Source: Takakia lepidozioides
Lineage: Eukaryota > Streptophyta > Takakiopsida > Takakiales > Takakiaceae
Length of the DNA stretch: 64,000 nt
Direction of reading: 5' to 3'
NCBI GenBank assembly: GCA_030704615.1
Contig: CM060731.1
Location: forward strand, 93,536,756 to 93,600,755
This document shows positions 56,226 to 64,000 of this stretch, in pieces. Position 1 is the stretch's first letter; each line of letters opens with the position of its first letter. The notes beneath the pieces were generated by a model. It was not told the DNA's origin. It made no database searches and saw nothing but the letters and a program-made list of their open reading frames with translations. Position numbers and translations under genes: made by a program.

Positions 56226-56775
56226 ACCTGATGTGGACGAAAAAACATATTTCGAGGTAATAATAAGCATGTCAATAAAAAACAAATAGTTGTTCAAATG
56301 AGAGAAACTCCGCTCATGTGAGCGGCTAGTGAGCACTTCTTTAATGGTTAAGGGAAAGGCAAAGGGGTTATATTTACATCGTACGTGAGGTGTTCAGTTC
56401 ATGCGCTACGAAGGTATTGTGCAGATTTCCAACCCATACCAAAAACTCTGCATATTGGGGAACGACCTCAGCGGTTGCACTTATATGAACTTGTTCATAG
56501 TCGCCCAAAAAAAAGATTGTGATGACAATCATTCACGTTGTATGGCACAACCATCTGGTGTGGTCATGTGAGGTACTCATAAGCGGAACAAGTAGACTTT
56601 TGGACATGGTGATGTATTACAAAAGCAATTCAAAGACATGTACATGGTCGCTAAATACCACCATGTTGAAGGGTCAAAACAGCTGAGGTCATGCCCAATA
56701 TCCCGGAGTCCTCAAACAGTACTGATTTCCAGACTTCTTTATCAGTAAAGCTACTCTTCCATCGGAAGCCCGACG
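56226..56775. other. No recognised gene
   Basis: CTCATGTGAGCGG palindrome near 56,315. Otherwise nothing recognised. Confidence 0.45.
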
Positions 56776-58640
56776 TCATCGGCATACTCCATAGCTATAT
56801 GATCTAATACATACCCCTGGTAGAATTGTCCCCACAGATAGACCCTGGGCTTCCATAAGACGATTGTCTGGGGTTGGAGCCCTCTCCTCAGAGCTCTCCT
56901 CCTCACCACTGCCATCGGAGGATTCTTCCTCACTGGTTGGATCCTCGCTTCCAGAACCCTCCTCTGCCTCACCATCCACATAGGGCTGGACCCGAACGCG
57001 TTGCACAACGGCCCTCTTCTGCGCTGGCCATTCTGCCATTTGAGACACTCCTGTCCATGGCTCCTCTGCCTGAGCATTTGCTACTACCGCCGCATAGGGA
57101 GGAAGAGCGTAGCTCTTTTCCGGAGTATGTATCTCCGCAAGTCGATCCTAGAGCCTAAGGCCTTCCCCACTCCCAGTATCCGCTGAACTTCGTTGAATCC
57201 CGGTGATGCCCCCACACTGTCGCTTTGCAACATGCGTCTGCGGTTGATCGCTACAAAGAGCACAAAAAAAATTAGTTAATACTAGCCAAAATGCCCAAAA
57301 CGAACAGAAGTCAGCGTACTCATGTTCACTTACACAATGCATGTACCTGGAAATTGGGCTTACTCACTCCAAGGATTGGATCTGAATTTGCGAGCCCTCG
57401 CGGTCATCGTTCATCCAATCGTTATCGCCATGAGTGGCTGTTGCCATTTCCACCGTTGGTGGTTCCCGCTGCAACCCACAAAGCCTCTCTCGAAGGAGCT
57501 CCTCATTCCCCTCCATCGCAAGCAAATGCCTTTCGCAAACACTAGCAGCGACCATGGATGCCCCGCATCCCGATGTCAAATCCACCACTGCTCCTCCTTC
57601 CGGTGAACACAGCTCCATGAATGTCTGCATAAATCGCGGGCTTTTCTCCCGTGCCCCCCGTAGGAAGGACCCATCCTGGCGTTTGTGCAGCATGTCCGCT
57701 CTCACCATGTTCCGAACCAGGTCTTCATTGATGACATTGTGGTCGGTATCGAGCTTTCTAGTAACTCCCGGAAGTTGAAATTGCCCTCCAAGCTTTTAAG
57801 AAGGCAGAAGGCGTAGAATATGACAGTCTGCATGATTCAATGTTAGATACAATGCCAAAATTTTGTATAGTCTTGACCTTCGCCTTTCATAGTCGGTACA
57901 GACTATGCCTCCAATCAGCAGGTAGTGCATACAAATAAAGTCGATAAGTATCATAGTCGTTACCGACTACGATAATGCGACAAATTTAACCATGTTGTTG
58001 TACCCTAAAACCCGTGTCAGACTGCACCCACTATGCCTTTCCCGCATCTTCCAATAAGACGGTACCGACTTTGACTCCGTACAAGAGTTCACCCTCTGAC
58101 ATAGTCGTGGACTGACCATCTGCCAATCTCTCCAACCCCAGTCTCATAGTCGGCACCGACTGTGTTTCCCACCTCTGCCACCCAACAACCGAAAGGCACC
58201 GGCAACCACCCCCATCCTTGTTGGTAATAGTCGGTACCGACCATGACTCTAGCGTCTGATACAAGGTCGTCTTGCGTCCAAGACATACCGGGGACTACCT
58301 TACACTTGGCATATTGAACCTTTCAAACATTCCAAGCACAAACTTACTGACAAACGTTACAAATGAACAGGGTAAACCCACCTGTGGTTGGCCAGCTTCT
58401 CCAGATTGCAGGGGAATTCGATTGAGGCAAGTCCACTTTTTCTTTATAAGTTTGAATGGCCCCACAAGGCCAACGCATCTCCGGATTGATATCTGTCTTT
58501 GCATCCCCCTTGCAAAAAATCACAAGGCGCTCTTGTTGTTCCAACTTGCAACAACATTGTCTCGGCCAGTGCCTTTCACGACTTGCCCATCGGGGAGGTC
58601 AACCGGAACTAAGTCCACCCCTGCTTTCATTCCCCTAGGC
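56776..58640 (-). pseudogene. Methyltransferase-like gene, copy B (minus), at least three exons
   Basis: Reading 5' to 3' on the minus strand: an exon region near 58,640-58,300 encodes VDLVPVDLPDG (as ATDLVILDIPDG in copy A), LVIFCKGDA and FKLIKKKWTC, but needs two frame changes. The next exon (about 57,780-57,368) encodes REKSPRFMQTFMEL and AVVDLTSGCGASMVAAS, then ERHLLAMEGNEELL, the SAM-binding motif I half. Its GT donor after 57,368 joins in phase to an exon at 57,250. That exon reads TQTHVAKRQCGGITG, hits TAG at 57,148-57,150, then stays open to 56,776 with a very acidic tail (EEESSDGSGEEESSEE). Order and motifs equal copy A. The frameshifts and the TAG suggest decay, though the TAG could be the real end. 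Confidence 0.55.
57885..58245. repeat. Palindrome cluster within an intron of copy B
   Basis: AGTCGGTACAGACTA (57,891), AGTCGTTACCGACTA (57,954), GACGGTACCGACT (58,057), AGTCGGCACCGACT (58,148) and AGTCGGTACCGACC (58,229) fall in the gap between the two catalytic-half exons of the gene. The equivalent gap in copy A (22,652 to about 22,840) is short and has none. Confidence 0.85.
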
Positions 58641-58769
58641 AAATGGTGTACAGGGTCAGTGGGTACGTGCCTCTCCAAAATGCGTCAATGTCGCCCATGG
58701 GCTCCGGCCACCTTCTGGACAAGCCAACCTACGAATGACAAATTGGAACCAATCGCACTTGAGGCATGT

Positions 58770-59417
58770 TACCTGCAACTCCCTCTCGCAAAGCTATCGC
58801 TTCGTACAGCAGCACAGATGCAAGCTGCAACATCCTCCCCTACATTGTCTCCTGCCCCGAATGTCAAGGTCCGAGCAGACCTGTTCCTCCGCTCCACCTG
58901 AAAATTATGCAAGGCTTGGGTAAAATTTCCGTAGGCTGTGTTGTCATGCCTATTTGCACTTTCTATCTCATCCACACCCTCCACACCGGTGTTGCCTCCA
59001 CCCCTTCTGCCTGGGGGGGTTTCTTCCACTGTGGCGGCATTTTTTTTAGGTTTCTGTTTCCTTTTCCGCTGTTTTTTCGTTGCCAGTGCAGCCTGTAGAG
59101 TAGTGTTGGCTTGTTCAATTTGGGCTGCAGCTACTTCGGCGGCCTCCTCGGCACCTTCTTCCGTCAAGGGCTCCATGTTTGTTGGTGCCTCTAGTTCGTG
59201 ATTCGTGTACTTCTTGTACACTTCAGCCTCCTCGTCAGGAATAAGATTCGGTGGCAAGTCAAGCCACCAAAAGCACGGTAGATGTGAGGCTTTCACGTAT
59301 AGGCCCAACTGCCTTCCGTTGTACATTGTGCAGTCACCCCGCTGACTAGCCCACTGTGTGACCATGGCCGGCATACACTTTATGTGCTTGTTGGCGAGCA
59401 AGTAGAAGTTGAGGTAC
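58770..59417 (-). CDS. Unrecognised exon(s) with coiled-coil and basic segment
   Basis: An AG acceptor next to 59,417 opens a frame: YLNFYLLANKHIKCMPAMVT, YVKASHLPCFWWLDLPPNLI, then Ala/Glu-rich helix (EEAAEVAAAQIEQANTTLQA), a nuclear-localisation-like KKQRKRKQKPKK, and NFTQALHNFQ. A GT donor follows the last Q, and another GT (after SCR) lies near 58,770. It lies upstream of copy B on the same strand and could be its 5' part. Function unknown. Confidence 0.45.
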
Positions 59418-59539
59418 CTACAAAATTGTACGAGACATGTGTTAATGTAGCAAACATATGCACTCCACCATGACCTCAACTTTTGCAAAAACCAAACTTG
59501 ATGGAACTGTCATGAATCTTCTAAACTGTATACAATTCA

Positions 59540-60220
59540 ACGGGCCAGTAAAGTCCCCCCTGGTTGCTCGGTAATCTGCCAGCTACGACCAGACCCATCA
59601 TTCATCTCGCTCCAGAATAATTCCCTCCAGTACTTTATCCGGAACTCGTCCACCCACTCTGACAGAGACCGTAGGGATGGTGCCTCCTCCCGGGTTGGAA
59701 CCCCTTTTGAACGAGCCACTCCAACTGTCGCTCAGCTTCCTCCTTTTGCTGCAAGCCGAGCCACAAAATAAGAATGTTTCTCACAAACAATGTCATATAC
59801 CAAAGCACTTTAAGTAATAAACGGTGTTTACCTGAAACCACCATGTCATCTTGTCCAACCACAAGCCGAACACCACATCTATTGGAGCCTGGGAAATTTA
59901 ACATCTTTCCTAGTCCCAAGGTCGGAATTCCAAATCTTCAACCACGCCACCTTCTCCGCAGTTGTAACCTCACTTGTTGCCAACATCTGCAACTTCTCTA
60001 ATGTCATTTCGGGCTTTTGGTTGACGGCCAATTTCTTATAGTGCGCGGTTATCTCCAGCAGAAACTCATCACCCAAAGCTGGGTCACAGATAGATGAGTA
60101 CTTGGCTATTTTGGTGTACCACTTCGTCCTGTGCACTTGAAAATCACTCAATGGCCTTCCTAATGAATTCTGTTTTTTCGGCCATGGCGGGCAAGTGCAC
60201 ATGGGCTTCCAAGCACGCAT
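59540..60220 (-). CDS. Unrecognised exons upstream of copy B
   Basis: Two open pieces: 60,220-59,880 (PLSDFQVHRTKWYTKIAKYS, FLLEITAHYKKLAVNQKPEM, TTAEKVAWLKIWNSDLG) and 59,750-59,540 (KEEAERQLEWLVQKG, then after a frame change SLSEWVDEFRIKYWRELFW). Codon-like periodicity and splice-like borders suggest true exons, partly decayed. No known domain. Confidence 0.4.
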
Positions 60221-60454
60221 TTCTGATTCTGCGGAATCCCTCTTGACCCATGTACTCTATGAGAGCATCTCGCAGTATCGTCATCTAGTTCCCATCCCGC
60301 TTGTTCAAGCACTTCTCATAAACGTCTGGTGGAAGTGTTGATTCGTACTGCTCAACTGATGTGGTTACGCATTTTTGGAACTAGAATAGCTTGTGAGGAA
60401 GCTCTGATGACACGTTTCCACGATCTGTTACGCTGCACAACGCACACCAAAACG

Positions 60455-60915
60455 CAACTTAGTCGGCAACGACTATGACAGGAAAACACCTAATTCTAGA
60501 TAGTCGGCTCCGACCACAACCATGCATCCCAACAGAAAATTGGCTATAGCACCTACATCCCTCCAAACTGGTATAGTCGGGAATGACTATACCAGTTGAA
60601 GTGAACATGGCCTTCATAAATTGAACAAAATAGTTCCGGCGGGTAAAATTGCAATAGAGGGAACTCCAAATCCTCTGCAGTGAGTCATAGTCGGTCCCGA
60701 CTATACGAGATCCTCGTTCAGGGGCAATGTGTTGTCCTGAAATTGAAAAACTTGTAGGTGAGGAAGGGGGTCTGGCTTTGAGACATGACGAAGAGGTCAC
60801 TAACATATGCGAGGCCCCGAAATTGTAGTACTGCAAAAATAGTCACTTTCTCACTCATGCGATGTAGAAGTTCCCTCCCGTCGGCAGGGAAGCTGTTATA
60901 GTCGGGAAGGGTGAA
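60455..60915. repeat. Palindrome cluster upstream in the same gene region
   Basis: AGTCGGCAACGACT (60,461), AGTCGGCTCCGACC (60,502), AGTCGGGAATGACT (60,574), AGTCGGTCCCGACT (60,689) and AGTCGGGAAG (60,900). The middle two bases vary freely while the arms are kept, which argues for selection or copying of the arms. Confidence 0.85.
60718..60840 (-). CDS. Unrecognised short exon candidate
   Basis: After a TTTTTGCAG acceptor next to 60,831 the strand reads LQFRGLAYVSDLFVMSQSQT and PFLTYKFFNFR, ending near a CAG/GACAAC border. Sits between the palindrome at 60,900 and that at 60,689. Confidence 0.3.
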   Translation of the reverse strand: MFAVLQFRGLAYVSDLFVMSQSQTPFLTYKFFNFRTTHCP

Positions 60916-61079
60916 GCATACGTATGCAGATGTAACGTACACGGTCACCGATGCTCACCAGGAAAAGACAACCTAGCACATGTGAGCACAAATGCACATA
61001 AATACTTACACATTCATTCTGTTCATTGCACGTCATATGAGGCCGAGATCGGAACTCCTCACATCCAATATTTTGGCGT

Positions 61080-61910
61080 TCACACGGTAGTGCCAGCTTG
61101 CATCGTCAGCGTGCTGCTCAGAAATGACCTCCATCCATGCGTACCACCTGTGATTGCCGTCGTAAATGTGTGCCATTTGTTCGAAAGGAACTCCCACTCT
61201 GTGTTCCTTATGTCCTCCTCAAATGCTGCATCCGCTGCTTGCCACTGTGAAGACCAATTTTCTCGGTCTGCGGGTTCTATGTCCTGATATTGCCCACTGT
61301 CGTCATTTATGGAAAGCAGCATTGAAGCCAGGGCGTCGTTGTGCCTATCTGCCTCAAAGAATAGCTTGAGCTTGTTGATGCTGGGTCGCTCTGCCATTCG
61401 CACTGCCGGGAGGGGCTTCATCCTGCACAATGGGATTCGTGGAGGAGCCCCATTCTTGAGCAAATGCGCAATCGAGCTCATAATGTGGTTCATCGCACTT
61501 GTCGTCAATGACAAAAGAGCTTGTTTGCGTATGTTTGCAGTGAAGACAACGTCTGCCACTACATTCTCATTGGTGGGATTCGACTTACCACCTGCCTGGG
61601 CGCTTGTGGTTGGACCTGGCAAGGCCCCGGTTGCTGAAATGGGGGAAATAGGAACGCGTGGCGTTGCACCTGCCGAGGCGCCGCTTGCAGATATGGGGGA
61701 TACAGGCAAGGGATCCCTGGACGTCGTGGCGGCTGTGGACACCATCCCTGCCTCCTGTGATGCCACGGTTTTTTTTCGAAGTTTCCCAGCCTTCTTTGGA
61801 GGTCTGCTCTCCGTGCTCTGTTGCGAGACAACGGTGCGAGTGCGCAACACCTTGCTGCGAGTTGCCGTTCCCAGCACGAAGTCATCCTCCTCATCCTGAA
61901 CGTGCTCCAT
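61080..61910 (-). CDS. Unrecognised protein, possibly first exon of the minus-strand gene
   Basis: About 276 codons from an ATG at 61,910: an acidic start (HVQDEEDDFVLG), basic KKAGKLRKK, a Ser/Pro/Ala-rich linker with the repeated words PVSPISASGA and PISPISATGA, then a folded-looking region (RMAERPSINKLKLFFEADRH, LASMLLSINDD, WQAADAAFEEDIRNTEWEFL, SNKWHTFTTAI). No stop interrupts it. No family recognised; the layout, disordered basic N-terminus plus helical domain, would fit a DNA-binding or element-encoded protein. Upstream codons stay open to 62,051. Confidence 0.45.
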   Translation of the reverse strand: MEHVQDEEDDFVLGTATRSKVLRTRTVVSQQSTESRPPKKAGKLRKKTVASQEAGMVSTAATTSRDPLPVSPISASGASAGATPRVPISPISATGALPGPTTSAQAGGKSNPTNENVVADVVFTANIRKQALLSLTTSAMNHIMSSIAHLLKNGAPPRIPLCRMKPLPAVRMAERPSINKLKLFFEADRHNDALASMLLSINDDSGQYQDIEPADRENWSSQWQAADAAFEEDIRNTEWEFLSNKWHTFTTAITGGTHGWRSFLSSTLTMQAGTTV

Positions 61911-62051
61911 GATAAGCAGGATACGCAGCTCGGTAGTGCAAAATGAAGGCGGAAGGTCGGGAACAATAGAAGGGGAGTGTGATCGCCGGACAATGTGGAG
62001 TAAACGAAAAGGGCAGAGCAATCCTCCGTGGCCCTCAACGGATGCCTTCAA

Positions 62052-62715
62052 AACAACACCCGTGCTTCAACGACACGTGCCCTCCCCCATGATGCTTTCG
62101 CTGCTCCGTGCCACGCCATCGTCATTCGCTTCAAGTTTAAATTTTGACTACGAATGGATGCTACCATCCCAAGAATTGTCATCCATTCCTCATCCCATAT
62201 TATTTCTTATCCCTGCTTGCACGAGTGAAAAACATAATTTTAATATTTATATTTTGTATGTATAGGCTATAATGGGCGCCCATAGTACTGAGCAATACCA
62301 CCTTACCATTTGCAAAACATTGCCTTTCTTAAACGTCCATAAAGCAAACTCGCCCCATTGGAATGGTTCATTTATGTAGAAGGACATAATCGGCGCTGAC
62401 TCTGGAGTACATGACACCCAAATCCGAAGGTGTGGGGCAGATGCTTGCCTTACCAAATGTCCACCAACTGGCTGAACACAAAATAGTGCAATAGTTTGTT
62501 GTACTGTAATAGCAAATCAAAAAGTGGTCGACGCGACACTACATACAGTACTAACATTTATATACTTTACACACCCCCACTCCCAATCTGAAATGATATT
62601 ACGAGTTATGAGGGCACAATGGGGTTTTTATTGATCCACATGAATTCCATTTGAAGCACGTCTACTGTACTGACGGTGCATGCAAATGTAAATCCTTATG
62701 CCTTCTGAATACAAG
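62052..62715. other. No recognised gene
   Basis: AT-rich. One diverged palindrome (ATAATCGGCGCTGACT) near 62,387. Confidence 0.45.
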
Positions 62716-63090
62716 TCAGGAAGTCAACGGAACTTCGACTGGTATGAAAACTAGCTCATGAGTCATCGGGCTCCTCCAGGTAAACAGGATTGAAGCCGTT
62801 GTACCGCCCCTATTGAAGTTCACCACAATGTCGTGCCCTTCAATCAACCCACCATCGAATATGGATAGTTTCACTGTTTCTTCCTCCAAACCAATGCGAA
62901 TGTCCCCATACGCGGGAGAAGAGGACCACACTTGTTCAGGAGTATATGTCTCCCCAATGGAGTCCTCCCAGGTCCAGTGGCAGCAGTTCCACCACCATAG
63001 CATAGCAGTGCGTATTCTGTCCGACTGCCCGCCGTAGCTAGGAAAATCGGAATCAAGGATGTGGAGGACCACGGACTTGACAAGCCGCAA
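62716..63090 (-). CDS. Conserved module of unknown function, copy B
   Basis: About 124 open codons with no ATG at the start: SDFPSYGGQSDRIRTAMLWW, HWTWEDSIGETYTPEQVW, AYGDIRIGLEEETVKLSIFD, GGLIEGHDIVVNFNRGG, TASILFTWRSPMTHELVFI. The last 45 residues match the module at 27,205-27,344. The beta-rich, Trp-rich look suggests a carbohydrate- or ligand-binding sandwich, but that is a guess. Probably the last exon of a minus-strand gene that starts right of 63,090. Confidence 0.45.
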   Translation of the reverse strand: MRLVKSVVLHILDSDFPSYGGQSDRIRTAMLWWWNCCHWTWEDSIGETYTPEQVWSSSPAYGDIRIGLEEETVKLSIFDGGLIEGHDIVVNFNRGGTTASILFTWRSPMTHELVFIPVEVPLTS

Positions 63091-63127
63091 TCGTCACCCC
63101 GCTCCCCGGTTATCAACGTCACGTCCG

Positions 63128-63190
63128 TCAATCAGTGTCAGGTCACGTCAGACCTGACGCTGACGGGACCTCTGTCACGTCAGGTTCGGG
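63128..63190. repeat. CGTCAG/CTGACG inverted repeats
   Basis: CGTCAGACCTGACG and several further GTCAGGT/ACGTCAG words within 60 bp, next to the hairpin satellite. Confidence 0.7.
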
Positions 63191-63254
63191 GAATATTCTG
63201 GTAAAAATAATACCAGATAAAATACTGCCACTTAAGCAGCCACGTCGCCGACAC

Positions 63255-64000
63255 AGTGGCCGTGGCAAATACATTTTGAAAATTAACAAAATAAACACGA
63301 CCGCCAATTCGTTTTATTTTTCGAAATTAAAAAAGAAATAGCGACCGCCGTATTGGCGGTCGCTTCAATTTTTATTTTTTTTAAAGCAAGATTGGCGGTC
63401 GCCTTATTTTTTGAAATAGAAAAAGAAATAGCGACCGCCGTATTGGCGGTCGCTTCAAATGTTTTTTTTTTAAAGCAAGATTGGCGGTCGCACTGGCGGT
63501 CGCCTTATTTTTCGAATTCAAAAAACAAATAACGAGCGCTATGCTGGCGGCCGCTTCAATTTATTGTTTTAAAAAAACAAGATTGGCGGTCGTATTGGCG
63601 ATCGCCTAATTTAAAAAAGAAAACAAGCGACTGCCGTATTGGCGGTCCCACGGTGGCAAATACATTTTTGAAAATTAACAAAATGAACGCGACCGCCAAT
63701 TATGGCGGTCACTTTGTTTTTCGAAATTAAAAAATAAATAGCGACTGCCGTATTGACGGTCGCTTCAATTTTATTTTATTTTAAAGCAAGATTGGCGGTC
63801 GCACTGGCGGTCGCCTTATTTTTTGAAATAGAAAAAGAAATAGCGACTGCCATATTGGCGGTCGCTTCAAATGTTTTTTTTTTTTAAAGCAAGACTGGCA
63901 GTCGCACTAGCGGTCGCCTTATTTTTTGAATTTAAAAAATAAATAGCGACCGCTATGCTGGCGGTCGCTTCAATTTATTGTCTTAAAAAACAAGATTGGC
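63255..64000. repeat. Hairpin satellite with GCGACCGCC/GGCGGTCGC arms
   Basis: Units of about 90-112 bp. Each starts with GCGACCGCC, a 5-nt spacer and GGCGGTCGC, followed by TTCAATTT, an A/T run, CAAGATTGGCGGTCGC, CTTATTTTT and AAAAAGAAAT. Starts near 63,342, 63,431, 63,531, 63,628, 63,740, 63,842 and 63,944. A higher-order period of about 395 bp is seen (GGCAAATACATTTT at about 63,264 and 63,654). It continues past the window. Confidence 0.92.

Overview
The window looks like intergenic and gene-edge DNA from the nuclear genome of a large-genome land plant. A seed-free vascular plant (fern or lycophyte) fits best, but this is an inference. The evidence is an intron-rich SEUSS-like gene, swarms of PLS/DYW-type pentatricopeptide (PPR) repeats, tRNA-derived SINEs, and layers of LTR, LINE, CACTA and hAT elements. 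No operons, ribosome binding sites or CRISPR arrays are expected or seen. Only one clearly intact host gene is present: a SEUSS-like transcriptional co-repressor on the minus strand (33,259-41,146). I rebuilt it from splice signals as 13 exons with consistent phases, coding for about 1,000 residues.

Layout from left to right. 1-4,191: 3' half of a Ty3/gypsy retrotransposon whose integrase ends in a PHD finger, its 3' LTR, and a partial second LTR. 4,192-7,230: non-coding, with SINE-like pieces. 7,235-13,940: a broken-up cluster of PPR units of about 300 bp on both strands, with a large inverted repeat around a truncated DYW pseudogene. 14,504-15,228: a disabled gene resembling a viral or transposon ssDNA-binding protein. 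16,960-18,490: CACTA (TNP2) transposase pseudogene. 18,525-22,110: cytosine-rich LINE-like DNA. 22,300-28,250: a split, permuted N4/N6-methyltransferase-like gene followed by palindromic minisatellites. 28,240-30,160: more C-rich LINE-like DNA (minus) split by a complete hAT-type non-autonomous element with an 8-bp target duplication. 31,670-32,720: hAT-like and L1 fragments. 33,259-41,146: the SEUSS-like gene. 43,845-44,025: a SINE. 45,240-46,330: C-rich LINE-like DNA (minus). 47,925-53,335: a LINE with endonuclease, reverse transcriptase, a chromodomain and RNase H. 53,960-63,090: a second palindrome-rich block with a second copy of the methyltransferase-like gene (minus), unrecognised exons and a RING-H2 gene (plus). 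63,250-64,000: a hairpin satellite that runs off the window.

The most unusual content is the pair of palindrome-rich blocks (22-28 kb and 54-63 kb). Both carry a methyltransferase-like gene with the same odd motifs (D-[IL]-P-D-G, then V-V-D-L-x-x-G-x-G). Both are studded with dozens of copies of a near-palindrome around AGTCGGNNCCGACT, and a third shared protein module links the two blocks. In the second block the palindromes sit mainly between the coding pieces of the minus-strand gene. I read this as a candidate undescribed family of large mobile elements, or a selfish gene-plus-site system; that is inference. Separately, two unrelated retrotransposons here each carry a chromatin-reader module: a PHD finger on the Ty3 integrase and a chromodomain inside the LINE.
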